Assembly (NCBI GenBank): GCA_965248495.1
Contig: CBDFJL010000003.1
Span: 682,001 to 746,000, forward strand
Length of the DNA stretch: 64,000 nt
Origin: CAUYXS01 sp965248495
GTDB lineage: Bacteria; Chloroflexota; Dehalococcoidia; Lucifugimonadales; Australimonadaceae
Reading direction: 5' to 3'
The position numbers were made by a program, and so were the translations under genes. Below are positions 8,028-15,924 of this stretch, piece by piece. Position 1 is the first letter of the stretch. Every line of letters begins with the position of its first letter. The notes beneath the pieces are model-generated. The model was not told the DNA's origin. It made no database searches and saw only the letters and a program-made list of their open reading frames with translations.

Positions 8028-8150
8028 ATGGCCACGAATCTGAGCATTCTGAAGGTGCCCAGGAAGCCGAGGCACTCCCTCACAATGAAGAACTACGCTC
8101 AACAGGTTCGATTCGTTGACGCTGGAAACGGCGCAGCCCTAGAATGCTGA
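8028..8150 (+). CDS. Possible small protein (40 aa), uncertain
   Basis: A 40-codon frame starts at ATG 8028, 6 nt after GGGAG, and ends at TGA 8148-8150. The product begins MATNLSILKVPRKPRHS and is basic at the N-terminus, without a hydrophobic segment. It lies between the divergent ftsH and greA genes and overlaps the likely greA promoter. It may be spurious. Confidence 0.25.
   Translation: MATNLSILKVPRKPRHSLTMKNYAQQVRFVDAGNGAALEC
8116..8145 (+). promoter_or_regulatory. Putative greA promoter
   Basis: TTGACG (8116-8121), an 18-nt spacer and TAGAAT (8140-8145) give a good sigma-70 match. The expected start near 8152 leaves a leader of about 45 nt before greA. Confidence 0.6.
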
Positions 8151-8196
8151 TGACGGCCCTGTGCAGCCGAACCCGACGCCCGCTGAGGAATGACCC

Positions 8197-8991
8197 TTGA
8201 CCACAACTGTATCGGACGCCCTGGCCCGTTACCTGGGGTCCGCAAAAGAGTCGGTCACGGCCTACGCGCAAAAGGAGCTTCACCGCTTCGGCCGGGCCCT
8301 CGGATGGGAGCGCCCGGTTGACCTTCTCGCCCCGCCTGAGGTCGCGACCTACGCGGAAGGGGTCGTCGCCGCCGGAGGGGATGTGCACGGGCGCCTCACC
8401 CCGGTCAAGGAGTTCCTTGCGTTCCTCAAGAAGCAGGGACTCTCGAGCCACAGCCTGGCTCCTCACGTGAAGATTCCAAGGGCCGCCTCTCGGTCGGCTC
8501 CGTCCGCGGTATCGACGAACTCAGAGATCATCCGGATCACTGAGGACGGCCACGTAGCTCTCGTAGCCGAGCTCGATGGCCTCAAAGGCCAGCGCGGCCC
8601 GATCGCCGAAACCATCGGCATCGCGCGGGCTGACGGCGACGTGTCCGACAACTCGCCCCTGGAGGCGGCTCGCGAGCTCCAGGGAAAGACCGAGGGCCGC
8701 ATCCGCGAGCTGGAGGAGATGCTCCGCCGGACCGAAGTTGTCAAGGCGGGCACCGGGTCGGGCAGAGGCGGCATCCGCATCGGCAGCCAGCTCGTCCTGC
8801 ACGACATCACCGGCGCGAAGGACACGAGCTACACACTCGTTGACACTGCGGAGGCCGACCCAACGGCAGGCAAGATCTCCCAGAACTCCCCCATTGGGAA
8901 GGCAGTGCTCGGCCGCAAGAAGGGCGACGAGGTCACAATCCAGGCGCCCAGGGGCGACCGGCGCGTCCGCATCGTGTCCGTCGGCGGCTAG
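8197..8991 (+). CDS. greA: GreA-type transcript cleavage factor with extra N-terminal SAM-like domain
   Basis: Gre factors enter the RNA polymerase secondary channel and stimulate cleavage of backtracked RNA. Residues about 108-264 match a whole GreA: a coiled coil whose tip reads ADGDVSDNS (canonical GDLSEN, so the second acidic residue is Asp), then the FKBP-like C-domain with NSPIGKAVLGRKKGDEV. Residues 1-95 are an added helical domain resembling the core-binding N-domain of tyrosine integrases (LTPVKEFLAFLKKQGLS). TTG 8197 follows TGAGGA at 7 nt. pyrD follows 15 bp downstream. Confidence 0.88.
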   Translation: MTTTVSDALARYLGSAKESVTAYAQKELHRFGRALGWERPVDLLAPPEVATYAEGVVAAGGDVHGRLTPVKEFLAFLKKQGLSSHSLAPHVKIPRAASRSAPSAVSTNSEIIRITEDGHVALVAELDGLKGQRGPIAETIGIARADGDVSDNSPLEAARELQGKTEGRIRELEEMLRRTEVVKAGTGSGRGGIRIGSQLVLHDITGAKDTSYTLVDTAEADPTAGKISQNSPIGKAVLGRKKGDEVTIQAPRGDRRVRIVSVGG

Positions 8992-9006
8992 GCGCCCACC
9001 AACCGC

Positions 9007-10044
9007 GTGAACCGACTGCTCCGGGTGATTGCACGGGTGCCGTGGTACCCGACCATCGCGCGACCGTTCCTATTCCGTTTGCGCCCTGAGGCTGCCCAGC
9101 GCGTCGCCGAGGCGACCCTGCGGGTTCGCCCGCTATGGCGGCTGCACGCGGCGGCCACCGGAGACGCCACACCGCACCTGCAACGCACCGTCGCCGGAAT
9201 CGATCTGTCCAACCCCGTCGGCCTCGCCGCCGGGTTCGACAAGGATTGCGCGTACCTTCCGAGCCTCGCTGACATGGGGTTCGGCTACCTGGTCGGCGGC
9301 ACCGTCACGCGCTCTCCTCGGCCCGGCAACCCACGCCCTCGTTTGCTGCGGCTCACCGAGCAGCGCGGGCTCATCAACGCCCTTGGCTTCCCCGGCGCGG
9401 GCGCCGACGCCGCCGCAGCGAGACTCCGGGCCTACGTGGACGCCGGCGGCCGAGCGCCCGTGGTGGCAAGCATCGCGGCGCTCGGCGACGATGACGCGGC
9501 GTACTGCCTGGCCGTGCTCCAGCCCTTCGCGGCTGCCGTCGAGCTGAACATAAGCTCACCCAACACTCAGAGCGTCCGGGAGTACCAGGACCCGAAGAAC
9601 CTCCGACGCCTGTTAGAGCGGCTGAACGAGGGGCGGCGCAAGCCTCTGTTCGTCAAGCTGCCCCCGTTCCAGGACGAGATGTCGCATGACGCGGTCTTGA
9701 CGCTGGTGCGCACCTGCCTCTCGGCCGGGGTCGCCGGCTTCACCGCGGGCAACACGCTCCCCGTCAACGACACGCGCCTCGCCATTGGCGCCGGCGGTCT
9801 GAGCGGACCGCCACTGTTTTCCCCCATGCTGGACGCGGTCCGCGACATCAGACGCGAGGCCGGGGCCGGTTTCGTGGTCAACGCGTGCGGTGGGATATCT
9901 TCGGCCGGCGACGCCCTGCAAGCTCTCAATGCGGGTGCCGACACCGTTCAGATCTACACAGCCCTGGTCTACCATGGGCCAGGCTTGGTCAACGACATTA
10001 CTCGGGAGTTGGAGCGGCGGATGACGACAGGCCACACCTCATGA
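9007..10044 (+). CDS. pyrD: Dihydroorotate dehydrogenase, class 2 (quinone-linked)
   Basis: The enzyme oxidises dihydroorotate to orotate at the membrane, using FMN and quinone, in pyrimidine synthesis. The 345-residue product has the class 2 N-terminal helices (residues 1-45, membrane association), the GLAAGFDKD FMN site, the NISSPNT substrate motif near residue 180, and the late glycine-rich FMN phosphate site around NACGGISS. It starts with GTG 9007 with no strong ribosome site, 15 bp after greA, so it is probably read from the greA transcript. pyrE is elsewhere, near 58 kb. Confidence 0.93.
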   Translation: MNRLLRVIARVPWYPTIARPFLFRLRPEAAQRVAEATLRVRPLWRLHAAATGDATPHLQRTVAGIDLSNPVGLAAGFDKDCAYLPSLADMGFGYLVGGTVTRSPRPGNPRPRLLRLTEQRGLINALGFPGAGADAAAARLRAYVDAGGRAPVVASIAALGDDDAAYCLAVLQPFAAAVELNISSPNTQSVREYQDPKNLRRLLERLNEGRRKPLFVKLPPFQDEMSHDAVLTLVRTCLSAGVAGFTAGNTLPVNDTRLAIGAGGLSGPPLFSPMLDAVRDIRREAGAGFVVNACGGISSAGDALQALNAGADTVQIYTALVYHGPGLVNDITRELERRMTTGHTS

Positions 10045-10367
10045 GCCCGCGACACAACGCCGACGGCACCCGCAAGCGGGTCGAGGAGCGCATTCTCGAC
10101 ACCGGCGCGATGCGGGAGCTCACCGGTGAGCTACGGGCATATCCGGTCCGGCTCATGCGGCAGATGGTCGCAGAACACAAGCTCAGGGGTGGGCCCGTGC
10201 CGGACCACGTGCTCGACATCGTGCCCTACCTCGGCGACACCGCTCTGCGGGCGTTGGTGGTCGCAGGTCTCGTTGACCGGATCGACGACTCGCCCCACGC
10301 CATCCGCGCCTACGTGCCCACAGCGGAGGCCATTGCGCTGGATGCGCTCCTCGACGCCGAGTCCTAA
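10041..10367 (+). CDS. Conserved-looking hypothetical protein (108 aa)
   Basis: The start codon overlaps the pyrD stop (ATGA), implying translational coupling. The product is soluble, charged and helical, with segments such as GAMRELTGELRAYPVRLMRQMV and LVDRIDDSPHAIRAYVPT that resemble a winged-helix style core. I cannot assign a family. Its fixed position after pyrD is the only functional hint. Confidence 0.6.
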   Translation: MSPRHNADGTRKRVEERILDTGAMRELTGELRAYPVRLMRQMVAEHKLRGGPVPDHVLDIVPYLGDTALRALVVAGLVDRIDDSPHAIRAYVPTAEAIALDALLDAES

Positions 10368-10388
10368 CTCCCGCCCGGTCGCTCCCGC

Positions 10389-11504
10389 CTATGGCGCAGG
10401 GGGAATCGATAGGCCCGCACGCCCTGTCAGCTCCAAGAACCCCTGGCCGATTCGTTGCCCGTCGGCGCTGACCGCGTCGGCACCCGCCTCCCAGTAGACG
10501 ACCCCGAGCCCGGCGCTGCGGAACTCCGAAGCGCTCACCAAAGGGACGAGCTCGAAGTCGAGGTCCTCTCCGGGAACTGCCACGCGCCAACGAGTCGGGT
10601 AGGCGGCGCCGGTCGCTTCGCTGACCCACGCGTGGCCCTTGACGGCCTCGAAGGAGAACTGCGTCTCATCCAGGCCAACGGCGCCGTCGGCCCGGCTCAG
10701 CGTGGCGTAGGTCTCGATGGGCGCACCGTAGAGGTTGAACAGACGCGACAGCATGAGGTCGCGACCGTCGTCGAGCTGCACGCTCGCCCAATCCCACCCC
10801 ACGGCGACCGGCTGAAAGTCTCCCCACTGCTTATCGAGCCACGCCGTCCCTTCGACGATGGTGATCAGCCCGTCGTCCTGCGTCACCGTGCCGCTCACTG
10901 CCAGCCGAGGGCGGGAATAGTAGTAGCTCACCCCGGCAGCCCCGAAGTCGACCAGCCCAGCCTGTCCGTGCAGCAACGGCGGCGCCATCGAGCGCAGGAC
11001 GAGGTTGAAAGCAGTGCCCTGGGCGTCGCCTCGCAAACGATATTCGCTCCCACCCACCCCCTCGAACAGCCAGTCCGCCAGCTCGAAGCGGAAGCCGTCC
11101 GCGAGAACGGGGAGGGAGGCCTCCTCGGTCCGTAGCCGCTCGCCGGTTGCGTGAGTGCCTGCGCCAACGTCCGTCAGGCCCACCTGTCCGACGTACAGGG
11201 TGCGCCCGCTCTCCGTCGCCCGGACTTGGAACAGGACCTGGTGCAGCGCCCAACGCCGGGGTGAGCTCTCGGTGTTTTCATCGGGCACCGTCATCAGGTG
11301 TGCGTTGAAGTACCACCACTCGGTCTGGAACGCGTGGGCGGCCTCGTCCGCCGGCAGCGCGAGGGGAGGCAGACCGAAGGGCGGCGTCGGCGTAGGCGCC
11401 GCACTGCCACACGCGGCGAGCAGCATGGTGAGCGCGGCAAAGAGCCCCACGCGAGACGAAGGGAAGATCAGCCGGAGCGTTCGTGCGGGGGCTAGTAGGT
11501 CCAT
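10389..11504 (-). CDS. CrtC/AttH-like lipocalin-domain lipoprotein
   Basis: A lipobox (LLAAC, Cys near residue 32) follows a hydrophobic signal, so the 371-residue product should be a lipoprotein. The mature part begins with the QTEWWYFNAHL motif shared by carotenoid 1,2-hydratase (CrtC) and AttH-like proteins. These form a tandem lipocalin-like fold. A second hallmark, WLDKQWGDFQPVAVGWDWASVQLDDG, lies in the middle. Family members hydrate carotenoids or bind hydrophobic ligands; no carotenoid genes are near, so hydratase activity is not established. Confidence 0.8.
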   Translation of the reverse strand: MDLLAPARTLRLIFPSSRVGLFAALTMLLAACGSAAPTPTPPFGLPPLALPADEAAHAFQTEWWYFNAHLMTVPDENTESSPRRWALHQVLFQVRATESGRTLYVGQVGLTDVGAGTHATGERLRTEEASLPVLADGFRFELADWLFEGVGGSEYRLRGDAQGTAFNLVLRSMAPPLLHGQAGLVDFGAAGVSYYYSRPRLAVSGTVTQDDGLITIVEGTAWLDKQWGDFQPVAVGWDWASVQLDDGRDLMLSRLFNLYGAPIETYATLSRADGAVGLDETQFSFEAVKGHAWVSEATGAAYPTRWRVAVPGEDLDFELVPLVSASEFRSAGLGVVYWEAGADAVSADGQRIGQGFLELTGRAGLSIPPAP

Positions 11505-11539
11505 AACAGCGTCGTGGGACCGACGGGCGGAGCCCTCAC

Positions 11540-11545
11540 TATAAT
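11540..11545 (+). promoter_or_regulatory. -10 element of the 11552 hydrolase (leaderless)
   Basis: A consensus TATAAT is separated from ATG 11552 by exactly 6 nt (CCTGCG), with no ribosome site, implying a leaderless mRNA. Confidence 0.55.
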
Positions 11546-11551
11546 CCTGCG

Positions 11552-12451
11552 ATGCGCAAAGCCATCACCCTGAGTCTCGCGGCGCTCGTGGTCCTTGGTG
11601 TCGCCTACTTCGGCGCCTCGTGGGTCGTGATGTCGCAGGGGCTCGCCGCCGAAGTCAATGCTATCGAGCAGCGCCCCGACGAGCTGGGGGTGGCCTACGA
11701 AGAGGTGTCGTTCAGCCCCCGAGGCTGGGAAGAGCTCACCTTGCGCGGTTGGTGGATGGCACACGAGGCCGCCCCTGGGACGATCATCTGGCAGCACGGC
11801 CTGGACTCGACCAAGGACAGCCGGCTGGAGGTGCTGGTGGGCCTCCATGCGGCTGGCTTCAACGTGCTCGCGTTCGACCTGCGCGGCCACGGCGAGTCGG
11901 ACATCGCGACGATGGGAGCAGGACTCCACGAGCAGGACGACGTCCTCGGAGGCATCGACTGGTTGATGAGCCGCGGCCCCGCAGGCAAGCCCGTGGGCCT
12001 GATGGGCGTCAGCTTCGGGGCGGGCAGCGTTTTGATGACGGCGGCGCATGCCGGTGAGGTCTCGGCCGTCATGGCCGACTCGAGCTTCGCCAGTCTCACC
12101 GACCTGATGGTCGGGGAGATCGCCGACAGGACGCCGGCGCCAGAGGCTCTGGCAGGCATCCTGCGTCCGGGCATCGTGGCCGTCGCCCGTCTTACGCGGG
12201 GGATCGACGTCGGCAGCGTGGTGCCAGAGCGCTCGGTCGCCGAGCTCGGCTACCCCATCGCGCTGGTCCACTGCCGCGACGACGAGCGGATCGACCTGAA
12301 CCACGCGGAGCGGATACACGCGGCCGCGTCGGCCGGCAGCACGCTGGCCGTCGTGGACGGCTGCGAGCACGGCAAGGCGTCGGACATCGAGGGCGATGCG
12401 TACGTCGCGCGGGCCTTCGCCTACTTCACCGAGCGCTTCCTCGCGCCGTAG
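11552..12451 (+). CDS. Membrane-anchored alpha/beta hydrolase
   Basis: The 299-residue protein has one N-terminal hydrophobic segment (residues 5-25) as an anchor or uncleaved signal. The hydrolase core shows an oxyanion-type QHGLDSTKDS loop and the nucleophile elbow GVSFGAG (Ser about residue 154). A candidate Asp is in HCRDDERID and a His in CEHGKAS near the end. The closest known types are BAAT/prolyl-oligopeptidase-like hydrolases of the YfhR/BEM46 kind. The substrate is unknown. It is divergent from the CrtC-like lipoprotein. Confidence 0.8.
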   Translation: MRKAITLSLAALVVLGVAYFGASWVVMSQGLAAEVNAIEQRPDELGVAYEEVSFSPRGWEELTLRGWWMAHEAAPGTIIWQHGLDSTKDSRLEVLVGLHAAGFNVLAFDLRGHGESDIATMGAGLHEQDDVLGGIDWLMSRGPAGKPVGLMGVSFGAGSVLMTAAHAGEVSAVMADSSFASLTDLMVGEIADRTPAPEALAGILRPGIVAVARLTRGIDVGSVVPERSVAELGYPIALVHCRDDERIDLNHAERIHAAASAGSTLAVVDGCEHGKASDIEGDAYVARAFAYFTERFLAP

Positions 12452-12564
12452 CCATCGCCCAGCGGTCTCAGCGCCGGCGATGTGACGCGCCCTCGCCCGG
12501 TCTTCACGGCGACGTTCCCCAACCTGCCGCAGCGCATGCGTCTTCCAAGTGGGGCGAGGTGCGG

Positions 12565-13803
12565 CTAGTCGCGGCTGACACGCGGCCGGAACAGCCCAAA
12601 GCTGCTGGTGTAGGAGTGGAGGTAGGTGGTGCCGGCCACCGGGCCGATCTCCCCATTGCAGAAGAAGCCGCCCAGGGGCAGCCGGCCTACCAGCTCGTGG
12701 AAGACACCAGCGTCGTGATCGACCTCACCGTAGAGCCCGCGCCCTCGGCCAGTGCAAGAGAAGAGCAGCGCCCCCACTGCAGGCAGACCTCGCGCTCCCT
12801 GCCCATACGCCTCCAGCAGCAGCCGAAGGTCCTCGGCCGACGTCTCGGCGTCGCGCACGTGGAACTGCACCAACTGTCCTTCGCTCAGCAGTGCACCAAT
12901 GGCAAGGACCCCTCGGTCCGCGTCGGCGCCCAGGATGTTGCGAACGAGGAAATCGCCCGCACTCACCTGATCGACAAGCGGGTCCATCGCGACGCCAAGG
13001 AACAGGCTGCGTTGCGCGAGCGCCCGGTCCCGCTCCTCCAGCGCGGCGAAGGTCTCCTGGAGCGCCTCCATCGCCGGCTTCCCGTCGAGGGCCTCGAGGA
13101 TGTTCCTATCCGCTTCGGTAACCCGCATGGGCTCGCCGATCGGACGACACCCCTGAGCGACGACCGTATCGACAACAATGTCACCCGCCAGGGCTACCCC
13201 CACGGCACCTCCGCGATAGGCCTGCTCCCCAAGGTAGAGCACGTGGCCGTCAGGGCGCTGGGCACCACTCGCCAGCCCGCCGATCTTCGCGGCGCCGGGG
13301 AAGGCGAAGTCCAGGCCCCCGATCAGCGCTTCGGCGTCGAGCGAGAATGGGTCTGCCAGCAGTAGAAAGTGCGGGTCGTGGTCCGGCTCGATGCCCACGA
13401 GGCGATACCACGCCTCGGGAGGCGCGTCGGGCGACGGCATCGAATCGGCGTCCGCGTGGAACTGCGCGATCGTCACTCCGGGCAGGTGCGCCGCGGTCAC
13501 CGAGAAGGCGGACCCCTCTTCCACTTCGTGACCGGCGCCGATGACGCCGGCCCCCGTGCAGCCGAGGATGACGGCCTTGGGGAAGTGGGCGCGAAGGGCG
13601 CTTGCGACAGCCGCCTGCTGGCTCACGTAGTGCATGGACGTGAAGACCAGCAACAGGTCGGGCTCGACCTCGCTGGGCTCGGAGCCTGTCTGTGCCGCAG
13701 GGGATGGCGCCGACAGCTGCGCGCGGAGGTCACGGGCGCACTCGCCAACGGTGTCGTCCAGCGCCAATTGGTGCGACATAGCCGAAGCCCATTTCATGCG
13801 CAA
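12565..13803 (-). CDS. FIST domain sensory protein
   Basis: FIST proteins carry a FIST_N and a FIST_C domain and are predicted small-ligand sensors. The 412-residue product has the N-terminal hallmark ILGCTGAGVIGAGHEVEEGSA and the C-terminal hallmark VGALLFSCTGRGR followed by GGFFCNGEIGPVAG. AGGAGAG precedes ATG 13803. There is no linked kinase, cyclase or methyl-accepting domain, so it is a stand-alone FIST protein. It is divergent from the nusA operon. Confidence 0.88.
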   Translation of the reverse strand: MRMKWASAMSHQLALDDTVGECARDLRAQLSAPSPAAQTGSEPSEVEPDLLLVFTSMHYVSQQAAVASALRAHFPKAVILGCTGAGVIGAGHEVEEGSAFSVTAAHLPGVTIAQFHADADSMPSPDAPPEAWYRLVGIEPDHDPHFLLLADPFSLDAEALIGGLDFAFPGAAKIGGLASGAQRPDGHVLYLGEQAYRGGAVGVALAGDIVVDTVVAQGCRPIGEPMRVTEADRNILEALDGKPAMEALQETFAALEERDRALAQRSLFLGVAMDPLVDQVSAGDFLVRNILGADADRGVLAIGALLSEGQLVQFHVRDAETSAEDLRLLLEAYGQGARGLPAVGALLFSCTGRGRGLYGEVDHDAGVFHELVGRLPLGGFFCNGEIGPVAGTTYLHSYTSSFGLFRPRVSRD

Positions 13804-13876
13804 CTCTCCTGCAGGCGCCAGTATAGTCCAGGGCCACGGCGTGGGCCGTTAAGCCGTTCGAGGGGCACTTCGCGTC

Positions 13877-13905
13877 TGGACAGCAGACCCGCTCCGAGGT
13901 ACGAT
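13877..13905 (+). promoter_or_regulatory. Promoter of the nusA operon
   Basis: TGGACA (13877-13882), a 17-nt spacer and TACGAT (13900-13905) form a good sigma-70 promoter. Transcription should begin near 13912, leaving a leader of about 100 nt before nusA. Confidence 0.7.
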
Positions 13906-13915
13906 GACCGGCGAC

Positions 13916-13946
13916 GAGAGTGGGCATGGGCCCACTCTCTCGTTTT
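13916..13946 (+). terminator. Attenuator-like terminator in the nusA leader
   Basis: A 10-bp perfect stem (13916-13925 with 13930-13939, loop of 4) is followed by TCGTTTTG. It lies between the promoter and nusA with no gene upstream on this strand, so it would terminate the nascent leader. Autoregulation of nusA operons by such elements is known in other bacteria. Confidence 0.65.
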
Positions 13947-14007
13947 GATAGGGAATTGGCGAGCGGGCTGGAAATAGACTGGCGGACGTAACTGGAGAGA
14001 GCCTCCG

Positions 14008-15576
14008 ATGAAGAGTGATTTTCTCATCGCCGTGACTCAGTTGGCTGCCGAGCGCAACCTGCCGCGACACATGGTCATCTCGGCGGTGGAGGCGGCACTC
14101 GTGTCCGCCTACAAGAAGAACAGTGGCCCCGACAACAGCGACATCAAGGTCGTCCTAGACCCCAACACCGGCGATGTCGCCGTCTACCAGCTCAAGACCG
14201 TGGTCGAGGCGGTGGAGGACGAGGGAAACGAACTCACCGTCGCCCAGGCCAAGAAGCTGCGCAAGGGCTCGTCGCCCCAGGTTGGCGACACCCTGGAATT
14301 TGAGATTGAGCCCCAGGAAGCCGGCCGCATTGAAGCGCAGACCGCGAAGCAGGTCGTCATTCAGCGCCTCCGCGAGGCCGAGCGCGAGCTGGTCTTCACC
14401 GAATTCGCCGAGCGTGAGGGCGAGGTCTTCACCGGCACCGTGCAGCGGAGCGAGGCCCGCTACGGCGGGCCCGTGACCTTGGACCTGAACGGCAGGGCCG
14501 AGGCACTGCTGTCTCACGAGGAGCAGTCGCCGTACGACCGGTACCGCCCGGGCGTGAAGGTCAAGGTCATGATCCTGTCGGTGGACCGCACCAGCCGCGG
14601 GCCGGAAATCCTCGTCACGCGCGCACACCCCGACCTTCTGCGGCGCCTCTTCGAGATGGAGGTGCCGGAGATCTACAACGGCATCGTAGAGATTAGGGGC
14701 ATCGCCCGCGAGGCCGGCTCCCGAAGCAAGGTCGCCGTCTATGCCAAGCAGGAGGGCGTCGACCCCGTCGGTGCATGCGTCGGCCTACGGGGCATCCGCA
14801 TCCAGAACATCGTCAACGAGCTACAGGGCGAGAAGATCGACGTAGTCCAGTGGTCACGCGACCCTTCGGTGTTCATCGGCAACGCGCTGAGCCCGGCCCA
14901 GCCGCTTCGCGTGGAGCTTGAAGAAACCACCATGTCGGCCATGGTCGTCGTGCAGGACCGGTTGCTCTCGCTGGCCATCGGGCGGGACGGACAGAACGCG
15001 CGGCTCACGGCGAAGCTCACCGGCTGGAACGTCGACATCAAGAGCTCGACCGAGGTCGAGATCGAGCGCATGAAGCACGACATCGAGGGCCACGTGGCGG
15101 CCCAGGCAGGCTCGGCGACCGCAGTTGCCGAACCCGCCGCCCCGGTCGCCGAGCCTGCCGTGGACAAGGCCGCCGAGGCCGAGGCGCCCGTCGCGGAGCC
15201 CATCGCAGTGGAGGAGCCCGCACCGGCCACCGCTGAGGAGCTGCGGTCTGCTCCCGCCGGTATCGGCGGGCTGAGTGCCGAAGAGCTGCTCGCAATGGAG
15301 TCGCTCGACCTCGTTCAACAGGCCCCCGCCGAGGAGGTCATAGAGGAGGAGATCGTCGAAGAGGACGAGGGCTCAGCCGGAGAGGACATCTGGCAGTTGC
15401 CCGTCGCAGCGCCCGGAGAGTCCACGGGCATCCGCTTCGCTGAGGACATCCTCGACCCCTCAGTTAGCCGAGGCGGTGGGGGGCGGCGCGGCAGGCGACG
15501 GACGACCCGGCCACCGGCCCGGGGGGCCCGGCCGCCCCGGCCGAACAACCCACCCGCTGCCGGCGGCGGTCGATAG
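14008..15576 (+). CDS. nusA: Transcription termination/antitermination factor NusA
   Basis: NusA binds RNA polymerase and modulates pausing, termination and antitermination. The 522-residue product has the N-terminal domain (residues 1-130), an S1 domain (about 135-200) and two KH domains (KH1 around VGACVGLRGIRIQNIVNEL, KH2 around SLAIGRDGQNARLTAKLTGW). An acidic Ala/Glu/Pro-rich region follows, and the tail is Arg/Gly/Pro-rich. GGAGAGAG precedes ATG 14008. rimP, the usual upstream neighbour, is absent. The next genes follow the normal nusA-rnpM-infB-rbfA-truB order. Confidence 0.96.
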   Translation: MKSDFLIAVTQLAAERNLPRHMVISAVEAALVSAYKKNSGPDNSDIKVVLDPNTGDVAVYQLKTVVEAVEDEGNELTVAQAKKLRKGSSPQVGDTLEFEIEPQEAGRIEAQTAKQVVIQRLREAERELVFTEFAEREGEVFTGTVQRSEARYGGPVTLDLNGRAEALLSHEEQSPYDRYRPGVKVKVMILSVDRTSRGPEILVTRAHPDLLRRLFEMEVPEIYNGIVEIRGIAREAGSRSKVAVYAKQEGVDPVGACVGLRGIRIQNIVNELQGEKIDVVQWSRDPSVFIGNALSPAQPLRVELEETTMSAMVVVQDRLLSLAIGRDGQNARLTAKLTGWNVDIKSSTEVEIERMKHDIEGHVAAQAGSATAVAEPAAPVAEPAVDKAAEAEAPVAEPIAVEEPAPATAEELRSAPAGIGGLSAEELLAMESLDLVQQAPAEEVIEEEIVEEDEGSAGEDIWQLPVAAPGESTGIRFAEDILDPSVSRGGGGRRGRRRTTRPPARGARPPRPNNPPAAGGGR

Positions 15577-15605
15577 CGAGTCGCCAACCATCTGGGGAAG
15601 GGGCC

Positions 15606-15893
15606 TTGCGGACCAGGCACGTTCCGCAGCGCACCTGTGTGGTCTGCCGCGCGAAGGCACCGAAGCAGGAACTCGTACGGGTGGTCCTGTCGCCGAGCGG
15701 CGACGTGGGCGTGGATGAGACCGGCAAGCAGAACGGCCGTGGTGCATACTTGTGCCGCCAGGCGGCGTGCTGGGACGCGTCTCGGAGCGGCCCTCGGCTG
15801 GCGCGCGCATTGCGCACCGAGCTGAGCGCGGCGGACGCGGCGCGCCTCGCAGCGTTCGCCACGACGATCGAGAAGACGAGAGCCACGCCGTAA
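15606..15893 (+). CDS. rnpM: YlxR/RnpM family RNA-binding protein
   Basis: This small basic protein family (formerly DUF448) binds RNA and was linked to RNase P modulation in Bacillus. The 95-residue product has the signature PQRTCVVCRAKAPKQELVRVV and the GRGAYLC motif. The TTG start at 15606 is favoured by a GGGGAAGGGG ribosome site ending 2 nt upstream; no ATG is in frame nearby. It lies between nusA and infB as in most bacteria. Confidence 0.9.
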   Translation: MRTRHVPQRTCVVCRAKAPKQELVRVVLSPSGDVGVDETGKQNGRGAYLCRQAACWDASRSGPRLARALRTELSAADAARLAAFATTIEKTRATP

Positions 15894-15924
15894 TGCGAAG
15901 GGCAAGCAGGAGGAATCGGAGCGC

